DNA from: Nonomuraea harbinensis
GTDB taxonomy: Bacteria; Actinomycetota; Actinomycetes; Streptosporangiales; Streptosporangiaceae
NCBI RefSeq assembly: GCF_019396385.1
Contig: NZ_JAHKRN010000002.1
Coordinates: 1-64,000 of the forward strand
Length of the DNA: 64,000 bases
Direction: 5' to 3'
This document shows, in pieces, positions 32,969 through 44,214 of this stretch. The notes under the pieces are model-generated. The model worked only from the letters and a program-made list of their open reading frames with translations, did not search any database and was not told where the DNA came from. The stretch's first letter is position 1; each line of letters starts with the position of its first letter. The position numbers and the translations under genes were made by a program.

Positions 32969-34005
32969 CCCACCCGCACCACGGTCCGCTCGCCGGCCGA
33001 CCGGCGGGCCGCCTCGATCACGGCCAGCGCCTCCACGGCGCTCTCGGGAGTCACCGGAGGCGGCCCGCCGGTGCGCAGCGCGGACTCCACCTCGCGGTAG
33101 AAGTCGAGGTAGGCGCCCGGTTCGGTGGGCACCTCGCGCAGGTCGTCGCCGGCTCCCGCCACGCCCCAGCGGTCCGCGTCCTCCTCGCCGAACCCCGCCG
33201 CGGCCGGCGACCGTCCTTCGCGCAGCCGTTCCTCCTGCACGTCGAGCCCGTACTTCAGGTAGGCGCCCGACGAGCCGAGCACGCGGAAGCGCGGCCCGAG
33301 GCTCGGGGTCACCGCGCTGACCCACAGGTGGGAGCGCGCCCCGCCCGCGTGCGTCAGCGCGACGAACGTGTCGTCGTCGGCCGCCACCCCGGCGCGCCGC
33401 ACGTCGCTCTCGCAGTAGACGTGGGTGACCGGGCCGAGCAGCTGGAGCGCCTGGTCGACCAGGTGGCTGCCCAGGTCGTAGAGGAGCCCGGCGGCGTCGC
33501 CGGGGCCGCCGGTCTCGCGCCAGCCGCCCTTGGGCGCCGGCCGCCAGCGCTCGAAGCGCGACTCCAGCCGCCGCACCTCGCCCAGCGCGCCCTCCGCGAC
33601 CAGCCGGCGTACGGTGCGGAAGTCGCCGTCCCAGCGCCGGTTCTGGAAGACGGTCAGCATCAGGCCCTTCGCGGCGGCCAGCCGGGTGACGGCGCGGGCC
33701 TCCTCCGCGGTGCGCGCGAACGGCTTGTCGACCACCACCGCCCTGCCATGGTCGAGTGCCTCGGCCGCCAGGCTCGCGTGCGTCCGGTTGGGCGAGGCGA
33801 CCACCACCAGGTCGCACCGGCCCCACAGCGCCGCGGCCTCGGAGACGGGTTCGGCGCCGTAGCGGGCGGACACCTCGTCGCGACGCGCCGGATCGCGCGT
33901 CACCACGGCCGTCAGCCGCAGCCCGGGCGTGGCCTCGATCAGCGGCGCGTGGAAGACCGCCCCCGCCGTGCCGTAACCGATCAGCCCGACCCGGATCTCG
34001 TCCAT
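32965..34005 (-). CDS. Gfo/Idh/MocA-family oxidoreductase
   Basis: A 346-residue NAD(P)-dependent dehydrogenase. The Rossmann motif VGLIGYGTAGAVFHAPLI (about 6-23), the AVVTRDPAR strand, the DLVVVASPNRTH motif and VVVDKPFART (the conserved EKP-type stretch with Lys; here DKP) fit the family. The C-terminal dehydrogenase domain has GLLYDLGSHLVDQAL with the catalytic His in the DLGSHL region. Substrates are sugars, inositols or related polyols; this one cannot be pinned down. It starts 22 bases after the PAC2 gene on the same strand, so the two may be co-transcribed. Confidence 0.9.
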   Translation of the reverse strand: MDEIRVGLIGYGTAGAVFHAPLIEATPGLRLTAVVTRDPARRDEVSARYGAEPVSEAAALWGRCDLVVVASPNRTHASLAAEALDHGRAVVVDKPFARTAEEARAVTRLAAAKGLMLTVFQNRRWDGDFRTVRRLVAEGALGEVRRLESRFERWRPAPKGGWRETGGPGDAAGLLYDLGSHLVDQALQLLGPVTHVYCESDVRRAGVAADDDTFVALTHAGGARSHLWVSAVTPSLGPRFRVLGSSGAYLKYGLDVQEERLREGRSPAAAGFGEEDADRWGVAGAGDDLREVPTEPGAYLDFYREVESALRTGGPPPVTPESAVEALAVIEAARRSAGERTVVRVG

Positions 34006-34027
34006 CGCCCCAGGCTACCCGGGGTGA

Positions 34028-34927
34028 TCAATCGTCGTCGCGCTCCGCCAGGAACCGCTCGAACTGCGCCGCCAGCTCGTCGCCGGTCGGCATCGGGATG
34101 GACTCGGCGATCAGGTTCTCGCGCTCCTCGCCGGCCGCGAACGCGTCGTACTGCTGCTCCAGCCCGCTGATCGCGCTGGACAGCTCCGCCGAGGAGCTGA
34201 TCTGCTCCTCGATCTCCACGGTCGTGCGCTCCGCGGCCTCGCGCAGCGCGTCCAGCGGGAACATCAGCCCGGTGTTCCTGGTGACCGCCTCCAGCGCGGC
34301 GACCGCGGCCGTCGGGTACTCGGCCTGCGACAGGTAGTGGGGCACGTGCACGGCGAAGCCGATCGCGTCCCGCCCCTCCGCCCCGAGCCGGAACTCCATC
34401 AGGGCCGCCACGCTGCCCGGCACCTGCACCCGGCCGAACGTGCTCGGCTTGCCGCTCATCAGCTCCGGCCGGCTGGCGTGCATGGTGAGGCCCAGCGGGC
34501 GGGTGTGCGGCACGGCCATCGGGATGCCGTGCATGGTCACCATCTTGCTCACCCCGAACCGGCCGGCGAGCGTGCCGACGGCCCGGATGAACAGCTCCCA
34601 CGCGCGGTCCGGCTCGGGGCCGGTCATCAGCAGGAAGGGGGTGCCCGTCGCGTCCTTCACGCTGTAGACGACCAGCTCCGGCGTCTCGACCTCCACCCAC
34701 CTGTCGGTGTCGAACACCATGATCGGCCGCCTGGACCGGTAGTCGAGCAGCCGGTCCACGTCGAACGTCGCGACGACCCGGTGCTCCAGCTCGTCCAGCA
34801 CGTGGCGCAGCGCGAGCCGTCCGGCGGCCCCGGCGTCGACGAAGCCGTCGAAGTGATACAGCAACACCGGATCGGTCAGCTCGGGGAGGTCCTCGGCGAG
34901 CCTGTATAGATCCGTCGGGTCGAACAC
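34028..34927 (-). CDS. PAC2-family (proteasome assembly chaperone-like) protein
   Basis: A 299-residue soluble protein of the PAC2 family, seen throughout actinobacteria and related to the proteasome assembly chaperone fold. LYHFDGFVDAGAAGRLAL (about 24-41), FDVDRLLDYRSRRPIMVFD and GFAVHVPHYLSQAEYP are typical. A C-terminal acidic tail with ELAAQFERFLAERDDD resembles other members. Many actinobacteria have proteasomes, so a role in protein quality control is possible but unproven; no proteasome gene is in the window. Confidence 0.87.
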   Translation of the reverse strand: MFDPTDLYRLAEDLPELTDPVLLYHFDGFVDAGAAGRLALRHVLDELEHRVVATFDVDRLLDYRSRRPIMVFDTDRWVEVETPELVVYSVKDATGTPFLLMTGPEPDRAWELFIRAVGTLAGRFGVSKMVTMHGIPMAVPHTRPLGLTMHASRPELMSGKPSTFGRVQVPGSVAALMEFRLGAEGRDAIGFAVHVPHYLSQAEYPTAAVAALEAVTRNTGLMFPLDALREAAERTTVEIEEQISSSAELSSAISGLEQQYDAFAAGEERENLIAESIPMPTGDELAAQFERFLAERDDD

Positions 34928-35164
34928 GTTGGACAGCCTTTCCCTAGGTACTCACATCCAGAACCCACGGCGAGCCGGAACGATTCCGTGCAGGGCACCC
35001 TATCGAGACACAACGGGATACAGGGACGGGGACCCGGAGCCCGAAGAGTCCGTCACCAGGCTGTTCGACCCCGCCAGTTCCGGTGGCATGGAGGGCCTGA
35101 GCAACGGAGGGGGCGAATGGTTCACAGTATGAAATAACCTGCAAATGCATGATGGTAGCCGAGT

Positions 35165-36202
35165 GTGGCCTTTCGGACACTCTCTCGTCATGCTGGGTGG
35201 GTGGCTACTTCTGCGCACTCCTTTGGTAGGCGACCACTCCGCATCCCTCCGCTCCCGTGCCCCTTCCCCAACGAGATCAACGAGCACGCGGCCGAGGTCG
35301 ACGCCGAGAGCCATCTGTGGCTGGCCGCCTCGTCCATGCTCGACGGAACCGGCGCGATCGAGCACTTCCGCCGCTCCAAGATCGGCATGCTCGCGGCGCG
35401 GACGAACCCGCCCGTGCCCCGCGAGAGCCTCAGACTGATCAACGATTGGTACAACTGGCTGTTCGCCTTCGACGACGCGTTCTGCGAAGGGGAGCTGATG
35501 GGCCACCGGCCCTCCGCCTTGGCCCGCGCCCTGCCGCCCCTGTTCGACGTCCTCGACAGACGCAGGGAACCGGCCCCCGGCGACCCCTTCGGCGTCACCC
35601 TGCGCGAGCTGCTCGACCGCATCGCCGAGCTGGGCACCCCCGCCCAGGTCGACCGGTGGCGGACGACCGTGAAGGAGTATCTCTTCGCCCAGATCTGGGA
35701 GGCCGCCAACCGCGAGGCCGACCTCATCCCCACCCCCGAGGACTACGTCCTCATGCGGCGCATCACCGGCGCCACGTTCACCTGCTTCGCCCTGATCGAC
35801 GTCGGCGGCGGCTACCGCCTCGAAGCCGAGGAGTGGCACCACCCCGACGTGCGCGCCCTGTCCGACCTCGCCTGCGACCTCATCGGCTGGGACAACGACC
35901 TGCTCTCGTACGCCAAGGAACGCGGCAACGACAAGGCCCGGCACAACCTGGTCACCGTGCTGGCCACCCACCGGGCGCTGACCCTCCAGGAGGCGCTGCA
36001 CGAGGTCTCCAGGATGCACAACGCCGCCATCGACGCCTTCGTCGAGCGGCGCGCCCGCCTCGACACCTGGGCGCCGCTGCCGGTCCGCAGGTACGTGCTG
36101 GGCCTCGAACACTGGGTACGCGGCCACATCGAGTTCTCGCTGGGCAGCGCGCGCTACGTGCACGCCTGGCCGACCGGCACCCGCTGGCCGCAGGCCGTCT
36201 GA
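35165..36202 (+). CDS. Class I terpene synthase (sesquiterpene cyclase-like)
   Basis: A 345-residue class I terpene cyclase with its catalytic motifs intact. The Asp-rich motif is DDAFCE (103-108) and the NSE triad is NDLLSYAKE (244-252), which bind the Mg-diphosphate; the C-terminal ARY is the expected sensor pair. Length fits a single-domain sesquiterpene cyclase using farnesyl diphosphate, though mono- and diterpene substrates cannot be excluded. No prenyltransferase, P450 or methyltransferase partner is adjacent, so the product is probably the bare cyclised terpene. The GTG at 35165 is used; a GTG at 35201 is also possible. It is followed by a strong terminator at 36216. Confidence 0.87.
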   Translation: MAFRTLSRHAGWVATSAHSFGRRPLRIPPLPCPFPNEINEHAAEVDAESHLWLAASSMLDGTGAIEHFRRSKIGMLAARTNPPVPRESLRLINDWYNWLFAFDDAFCEGELMGHRPSALARALPPLFDVLDRRREPAPGDPFGVTLRELLDRIAELGTPAQVDRWRTTVKEYLFAQIWEAANREADLIPTPEDYVLMRRITGATFTCFALIDVGGGYRLEAEEWHHPDVRALSDLACDLIGWDNDLLSYAKERGNDKARHNLVTVLATHRALTLQEALHEVSRMHNAAIDAFVERRARLDTWAPLPVRRYVLGLEHWVRGHIEFSLGSARYVHAWPTGTRWPQAV

Positions 36203-36215
36203 TCCGGCCCCCCTC

Positions 36216-36242
36216 ACGCCGTGCCGGTCCCGGGCACGGCGT
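36216..36242. terminator. Bidirectional intrinsic terminator
   Basis: A perfect 10-bp stem ACGCCGTGCC / GGCACGGCGT (36216-36225 with 36233-36242) and a seven-base loop lie between the convergent terpene synthase and STAND genes. Confidence 0.75.
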
Positions 36243-36250
36243 TCACCGTC

Positions 36251-38365
36251 TCAGCCGGTGGAGTCCTCCGGGGCGTCCAGGTCGCCGAGCGCGAGCGCGG
36301 ACGCCTCGTCGAGGTCCAGCCTGCCGCCCTCCTCGAACGCCGCCCAGTAGGCCTTCTCGCCCAGCGACTTCTGGCACTCCTTGACGCACTGGTCGTGGTC
36401 GGTGGTGAGGAACGGGGCGCCCAGCATGGGCAGCCCGGCCGTCTTCCAGTTCTGATGGAGCGCGCCGAGCAGCACCGCGGCCACCCGGTCCTGGTCGCGC
36501 GCCACGCAGATGCGCGCCGTGGTCTCCAGCGCCAGGAGGGTGCCGAGCGTGTCGTGGAAGTGGCGCTTGACCCGCAGCCCCTCGCGGGCGCTGTGCAGCG
36601 CCTCGTCGGGACGGCCGGTGGCCAGCTTGGTCAGCGACATCGCCCACTGCGCGTACGAGCCGACCCACAGCTCGCCCCGCTCACGGCACACCTGCAGGCA
36701 GTCCTGCAGCAGCGACTCGGCCTCGTAGACCTCGCCCTGGGCCGACAGCACCAGCGACAGCTCGACGATGGCGGGCAGCAGGCCCGGGTTCAGCTCCTTG
36801 TTGTCGGTGTTGAACTCGATCGCCACGCCCAGCAGCGCGCTCGCCTTCTGCAGGTCGCCCTGGAGCAGCGCGGCCGTGCCCTGCATCTTGGAGGCCAGGA
36901 TCACCGCCCGCGAGTCGCCCACCCGGACCGCCTCGGTGCTGCACGCCTCGGCCGCCTCCAGCGCGCCCACGCTGTCGCCCTGGGCGCTGCGCACGTACGA
37001 CAGCACCCACAGCGCCTTGCAGCGCTCCTTGCTCACGCCGGGGTTGGCCTCCAGCGCCCGCTCCAGGTAGAGCCGGCCCTCACGGACGAAGCCGCAGCAC
37101 ACCCACATGAACCAGAGCGACGACAGCAGGGTCAGCGCCATGAGCGTCTCGCCGGGGGTGCGCAGCGCGTGCTCCAGCGCGAGCCGTACGTTGTCGTGCT
37201 CCTGCCGCATCCGGATGAACCAGTAGATCTGCCGCGGCCCCGACCAGGCGTCCTCGCTGCGGGTGGCCAGCGACAGGTAGTACTGCAGATGCTTGTGGCG
37301 CATGACCTGGGTCTGGCCGAGCTTGTCCAGCCACTCCTCGCCGTACTCCGCCAGCGTGTCGATCAGCTTGTAGCGGACCCCGGCGTGGTTGCTGCGGATG
37401 AGCAGGATCGACTTCTCCACCAGCCCGGTCACCAGGTCGGTGATGTCCTCCGACGGCAGCCGCTCGTCGGAGCACACGAACCGGGCCGCGTCGAGCTCGA
37501 AGTCGCCGGCGAACACCGACAGCCGCGCCCACAGCAGCCGCTCGGCGGGCTCGCACAGCTCGTGGCTCCACCCGATGGCCGCCCGCAGCGTCTGGTGACG
37601 CGGCAGGGCCGTGCGGCTGGCCCCGGCCAGCAGGCTGAACCGGTCGGCCAGCAGGCCCAGGATCTGCTCCACCGACAGCGCGCGCAGCCGCACCGCGGCC
37701 AGCTCGATCGCGAGCGGGATGCCGTCGAGCCGGCGGCACAGCTCGGCCACCGCGTTGATGTTGTCCTCGTCGAGCATGAAGTCGGGCTGGACGGCCACCG
37801 CCCGGGCCGTGAACAGCTGCACCGACTCGTTGGTGAAGAGGTTCTCCATCGGGTCGTCGTCGGGCACCTGCAGCGGCGGCACCGGCACCACCTGCTCGTA
37901 GGGCAGGTGGAGCGACTGGCGGCTGGTGGCCAGCACCTTCAGGTTGGGCGCCGCCTCCAGCAGTTCGTGCACCAGCTCGGCGCAGCCCTCCACGAGGTGC
38001 TCGCAGGTGTCGATGATGAGCAGCATGTCGCGGTCGCCGACCCACTCGGAGAGCGTCTCGGACTCGGCGCGCGAGGACTGGTCGGCGATGCCGAGCGCGG
38101 AGGCGATCGTGTGGCGGACCATGCCCGCGTCCTGCAGCCGGGCCAGGTCGGCGAACCACACGCCGTCGGGGTAAAGACCGCGGACCTGGTGCGCCAGCCG
38201 CAGCACGGTGCGGGACTTGCCGACTCCGCCGATGCCCGTGACGGTGACCAGGCGCGACTCACCGAGGTGTCGCTTGAGGTTGGCGAGGAGGCGGGTCCGC
38301 CCCACGAAGCTCGTCAGCTCCGCCGGTAGATTGCCGTCTCGCCGCCATCCTGTCGGGGTGGCCAT
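36251..38365 (-). CDS. STAND ATPase/regulator-like protein with helical repeats, no HTH
   Basis: A 704-residue NTPase of the AfsR/LuxR-associated (NB-ARC/AAA16-like) type. ELTSFVGRTRLLANLKRHL starts the module; the P-loop is VTGIGGVGKSRT (42-53); LLIIDTCEHLVEGCAELVHELL is Walker B, and LKVLATSRQSL and the GIPLAIELAAVRLRAL motif follow. The remainder (about 310-704) consists of helical TPR-like repeats. Unlike many relatives, no LuxR or SARP-type HTH can be seen at either end, so it cannot bind DNA by itself on this evidence. The start is at ATG 38365 with GAGG upstream; extra upstream sequence in the frame is not convincing. Confidence 0.82.
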   Translation of the reverse strand: MATPTGWRRDGNLPAELTSFVGRTRLLANLKRHLGESRLVTVTGIGGVGKSRTVLRLAHQVRGLYPDGVWFADLARLQDAGMVRHTIASALGIADQSSRAESETLSEWVGDRDMLLIIDTCEHLVEGCAELVHELLEAAPNLKVLATSRQSLHLPYEQVVPVPPLQVPDDDPMENLFTNESVQLFTARAVAVQPDFMLDEDNINAVAELCRRLDGIPLAIELAAVRLRALSVEQILGLLADRFSLLAGASRTALPRHQTLRAAIGWSHELCEPAERLLWARLSVFAGDFELDAARFVCSDERLPSEDITDLVTGLVEKSILLIRSNHAGVRYKLIDTLAEYGEEWLDKLGQTQVMRHKHLQYYLSLATRSEDAWSGPRQIYWFIRMRQEHDNVRLALEHALRTPGETLMALTLLSSLWFMWVCCGFVREGRLYLERALEANPGVSKERCKALWVLSYVRSAQGDSVGALEAAEACSTEAVRVGDSRAVILASKMQGTAALLQGDLQKASALLGVAIEFNTDNKELNPGLLPAIVELSLVLSAQGEVYEAESLLQDCLQVCRERGELWVGSYAQWAMSLTKLATGRPDEALHSAREGLRVKRHFHDTLGTLLALETTARICVARDQDRVAAVLLGALHQNWKTAGLPMLGAPFLTTDHDQCVKECQKSLGEKAYWAAFEEGGRLDLDEASALALGDLDAPEDSTG

Positions 38366-38487
38366 CAACGACCTCACGGGGGATAGGCGACAACCTGCCC
38401 TCGCATCGTACCGCCGCTCCCGCGGGGTGTCCCGGCACCGGATTCCGGCCCGGGAGGGGGTTTGTAGCACCGAGTAGCATGATTGCC

Positions 38488-38604
38488 GTGCAGGATTTTC
38501 TCCCGGAGCAGACCTCCGACGACACCGACCTCGGCTGGGGCGACTGGCGCGACGACGACCCCGACGCCTTCTACCTCGACAACCGCCCCCCTCACTGGGG
38601 ATAG
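38488..38604 (+). CDS. Small acidic actinobacterial protein, 38 aa (DTDxGWGD...RPPHW type)
   Basis: A very short gene whose product has DDTDLGWGDWRDDDPDAF followed by NRPPHWG. I recall short actinobacterial proteins with the same pattern, DTDxGWG(D/E) then RPPHW at the C-terminus. Function is unknown. A TAGCAT -10-like box at 38475-38480 places transcription start on or next to the GTG at 38488, so leaderless translation is likely; an ATG at 38479 is the alternative start. It lies divergent from the STAND gene and convergent with the ABC permease gene. Confidence 0.62.
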   Translation: MQDFLPEQTSDDTDLGWGDWRDDDPDAFYLDNRPPHWG

Positions 38605-38630
38605 TCCCCGAGACCGGTGCGCGACCCCGC

Positions 38631-39472
38631 TCAGCTGACGACGTCCTTCACCCGGAAGCGGCGGAAGGCGATCGCGATGAGGATCGCCGCGTACGTGATC
38701 GACACCGAGGCGCCCTTGGCCATGCCGCTCCAGTCGAGCTCGGGGGCCAGGGCGTCGATCCAGGCGTTGTTCCAGAACGTCGGCAGGAACTCGCGTAGCA
38801 CGCCCAGCGCCTCCACCGCCTGCAGGATGGTGCAGACGATCCAGAGCCCCACCGCGCCGCCCACCGCGCCCAGCGGCGAGTCGGTGACGGTGGAGATGAG
38901 GAACGCCAGCGCCGCCACGACGAGCTGGCTGACCAGCGCGTAACCGATCACGATGCCGAAGCGGGGCAGCACGTCGAGCGCCGGGATGGTCTCGCCGGTG
39001 CCGGGCACCTGGATGTCGTCCCAGCCGAAGGCCAGCGTGCCCGCCAGCAGGGCCATCAGCGGCAGGCAGATCACCGCGGCGGCCGAGTAGCCGAGCGCCA
39101 CGACGAGCTTCTGCCGCAGCAGCCGGTCGCGCGGCACCGGCGCGGCGAGCAGGTAACGCAGCGAGGACCAGCTCGCCTCGCTGGCCACGGTGTCGCCGCA
39201 GAACAGCGCGACCGCCACCACCAGCAGGAAGCTCGCCGAGGCCGACAGCGCGAACGCGGCGAAGTTGAGCCCGCTCTCCGTCGCCAGGTCGGAGATCCGC
39301 AGCCCCTGGCCGTTGCCGGGGCCCTGCGGCCCGAACTGGAAGGCGATGACCAGGATCCACGGCAGCGCCAGCAGCAGCCCGAACGCGACGATCGTGCGCC
39401 GCCGCTTGAACTGCCGGACGATCTCGACCCGCAGCGGCAGCGTACGCCGCGGCGCGTAGCCGGGTGCGGCCG

Positions 39473-39476
<4 letters not shown>
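38631..39476 (-). CDS. ABC-2-type permease
   Basis: A 281-residue membrane protein with about six hydrophobic helices. It begins LRVEIVRQFKRRRTIVAFGLLLALPW and has DTVASEASWSSLRYLLAAPVPRDRLLRQKL, the conserved loop of ABC-2 exporters. It should form the channel of an exporter with the ATPase domain of the fusion protein upstream. Its ATG overlaps the fusion's stop in ATGA (39473-39476), so translation is coupled and the two products are almost certainly partners. No second permease gene is seen, so a homodimer is likely. Confidence 0.87.
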
Positions 39477-42037
<2,561 letters not shown>

Positions 42038-42102
42038 GCGGGGAGCCTACTTTCCCGACCTGAGAAAACTCTGAGACGGCCCGCACACCGCCCCGGAGCC
42101 CC

Positions 42103-42702
42103 TCACAGGTCGTCGGCGGACAGGCCCAGCTCCCTGGCGGCGGCGGTCTTGACCAGCTCGGTGACGCGGCGCCGGGGCAGCACGCGCCCGTGCACGTTCA
42201 TCTGTATGGCCAGGCCGTCGCCGAGCGCGAAGATCCTCCAGGTGGAGCCCTCCGGGTCGGGACAGGTGAAGTCCCCGGCGGCGACCCCCGCCTCGATGAT
42301 GCTCTGCATCACCTGCCTGCTCTGCACGTCCAGCCTGCGGGAGGTGCGCTGCAGGTCCTTGTTGCGCATCGACTCCGCCCAGGCGTCGATCCACAGCCGC
42401 CACCCCTCGGGCGAGGCGGTGGGGGAGGAGAGCCTGAGCAGCGCCCGCAGCCGGTCGAGCGGCGGCTTCGGGGAGTGCTCGACGGCGGCGAGCGACTCCA
42501 TATGGCGTCGTGCGGCGTACGCGAAAGCCTCGGCGAACAGCCGGTCCTTGGTCTCGAAGTGGTAGAAGAGCAGCGCCTGGCTGACGCCGGCCGCTCTGGC
42601 GATGTCGATGGTCCTGGTGTGCCCGAACCCCTGCGCGGCGATCACCTCGCAGGACGCCTTCAACAAATCATCACGCCGTAACCGGCCAAAACCTGGAGTC
42701 AC
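42103..42702 (-). CDS. TetR-family transcriptional regulator
   Basis: A 199-residue regulator. The N-terminal HTH has RDDLLKASCEVIAAQGFGHTRTIDIARAAGVSQALLFYHFETKDRL, a standard TetR sequence; the C-terminal domain (about 60-199) is a ligand-binding helical bundle like BetI/TetR_C_6. It lies directly upstream of the fusion and permease genes on the same strand and probably represses them. The GTG start at 42702 is preceded by TAGAGT (-10-like) at about eight bases, so it may be leaderless. Confidence 0.88.
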   Translation of the reverse strand: MTPGFGRLRRDDLLKASCEVIAAQGFGHTRTIDIARAAGVSQALLFYHFETKDRLFAEAFAYAARRHMESLAAVEHSPKPPLDRLRALLRLSSPTASPEGWRLWIDAWAESMRNKDLQRTSRRLDVQSRQVMQSIIEAGVAAGDFTCPDPEGSTWRIFALGDGLAIQMNVHGRVLPRRRVTELVKTAAARELGLSADDL

Positions 42703-42713
42703 AGCCCGTAACT

Positions 42714-44057
42714 CTAATCACCCCGCAGAGGCAATCGTAGGACGAAGCGGGCACCGCGGTCGGAGTCCTCGATCGTGAGCGTACCGCCGTGCTCGCGGGC
42801 GATTCCGCGGGCGATGGACAGGCCGAGCCCGGTGCCGCCGGCATCGCGGCTGCGTGAGGCGTCCAGGCGGGCGAACCGCTCGAAGACGACCTCGCGGTCC
42901 TCCAGGGCGATGCCGGCGCCGTCGTCGAGCACCTCCAGGGTGGCCTCGCCGTCCTTCCGGACGGTGATGATGATCGTGGACTCGGCGTGCCGCTCGGCGT
43001 TGTCGACCAGGTTGGTGATCAGGCGGCTGAGCCCCAGCCGGTCGCCGGTCACCAGCACGTTCGGCTGCAGGGTGGTGACCACCCGCTTGGTCCGCTGCCT
43101 GGCCGCCTCCGCGCGGGCCACCTCGGACAGGTCCAGCGGCTCCCGCTCGCCCGGCGCGCCCGCGTCCAGCTTGGCCAGCATGAGCAGGTCGGTCACGATG
43201 GCCTGCAGCCGGTCCAGGCTGTCGAGCAGCTCGCGGCCGGTCCTCGGCCAGTCGCTCTCCCCGGGATACAGCAGCGCCTCCTCCACCCGCGTGCGCATCG
43301 CGGTGATCGGGCTGCGCAGGTCGTGGGAGGCGTCGGAGACGAACCTGCGCTGCCGCTCGGCCGCGGACTCCAGCCGCTCCAGGGTCTGGTTCGCGGTGAC
43401 GGCCAGAGACTGGATCTCGTCGTCGTGGCCGGGCACCGGCACCCGCATGCCGACGTCGGTGGCGGTGATCGTGGCGAGGCGGGCGCGGATGCGGTCCACC
43501 GGCTTCAGCGTCTTGGTGACCACCCGCCACGCGCCGATCGCGGCCAGCACCACCGGCGCGAAGAAGATCGCGGTCAGGGCGAGCGGCACCCGCGGCGCGA
43601 CGTACCACGGAACGGCCTTCTCGGTCGTGTAGACCACCCAGTCGCCGCCCGTCGGCCCGGCGAAGCGGTAGGCGACGACCCAGTTGCACTGGCCGGGGTA
43701 GAGGGGCAGGTCACACTGTTCCTCGGTGCTGCTGACGGCGCGCTCCGGCGGCACCAGCGTGCTCATCCGCGGCTTCCCGGCGATGTCGGAGTTGGAGAGG
43801 AACACTCTGCCCGTCTCGTCGACCACCTGGATGTCGATCTGAGGGTCGGACGCGAGCCGCTTCGGGGCCTCCCCGTGCTGGATCAGCTCGACCACCCGCA
43901 TGGCCCTGCGCTCCAGCGCGTCGCGCTGGTGGTCGGCGGCCGTCTGGTAGAGCGCGTACTGCAGGAAGCCGCCCGCCGCGGCGCACAGCACGGCCATGTA
44001 CGCGGTGGCGATCAGCGTCAGTCGCCCGCGCATGGACCCTATGAACCGTGTGACCAC
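42714..44057 (-). CDS. Membrane sensor histidine kinase (orphan)
   Basis: A 447-residue sensor kinase. A first transmembrane helix (about 13-30), an extracellular domain of about 110 residues with two paired cysteines (EEQCDLPLYPGQCNW), a second helix (about 160-178), a HAMP linker, then HisKA with the phosphoacceptor His in FVSDASHDLRSPI and HATPase with NLVDNAERHA, DDGAGI, FERFARLD and GTGLGLSIA. No response-regulator gene lies next to it in the window, so it is an orphan here. The GTG at 44057 follows GGAGGGGAG. The TetR gene starts 11 bases after its stop, so the two may share a transcript. Confidence 0.9.
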   Translation of the reverse strand: MVTRFIGSMRGRLTLIATAYMAVLCAAAGGFLQYALYQTAADHQRDALERRAMRVVELIQHGEAPKRLASDPQIDIQVVDETGRVFLSNSDIAGKPRMSTLVPPERAVSSTEEQCDLPLYPGQCNWVVAYRFAGPTGGDWVVYTTEKAVPWYVAPRVPLALTAIFFAPVVLAAIGAWRVVTKTLKPVDRIRARLATITATDVGMRVPVPGHDDEIQSLAVTANQTLERLESAAERQRRFVSDASHDLRSPITAMRTRVEEALLYPGESDWPRTGRELLDSLDRLQAIVTDLLMLAKLDAGAPGEREPLDLSEVARAEAARQRTKRVVTTLQPNVLVTGDRLGLSRLITNLVDNAERHAESTIIITVRKDGEATLEVLDDGAGIALEDREVVFERFARLDASRSRDAGGTGLGLSIARGIAREHGGTLTIEDSDRGARFVLRLPLRGD

Positions 44058-44111
44058 CCGCTCCCCTCCGTGGTCATGTCATCACATAGAGTCACCTTAA
44101 TTCCACTTAGC

Positions 44112-44142
44112 GGAGATTCGGCGACAAATGGTGCAAATCTCC
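44112..44142. promoter_or_regulatory. Inverted repeat in the kinase/acyl-CoA dehydrogenase divergent region
   Basis: GGAGATT (44112-44118) and AATCTCC (44136-44142) are spaced by 17 bases in the 157-base gap between divergent genes; TAGAGT at 44181-44186 is a plausible -10 for the acyl-CoA operon. Confidence 0.3.
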
Positions 44143-44214
44143 ACCAGATCATTGCTCTGTACGGTCCGCGAAGGCGTGGCTAGAGTAAGTGAGCACTGAT
44201 GCGAGGGAGTCGAT

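Noticed and set aside
36221..38329. Forward-strand open frame opposite the STAND gene
   Set aside because: Low-complexity Arg/Gln/Leu/Gly protein with no motif; the reverse-strand P-loop and NB-ARC motifs show which strand codes.
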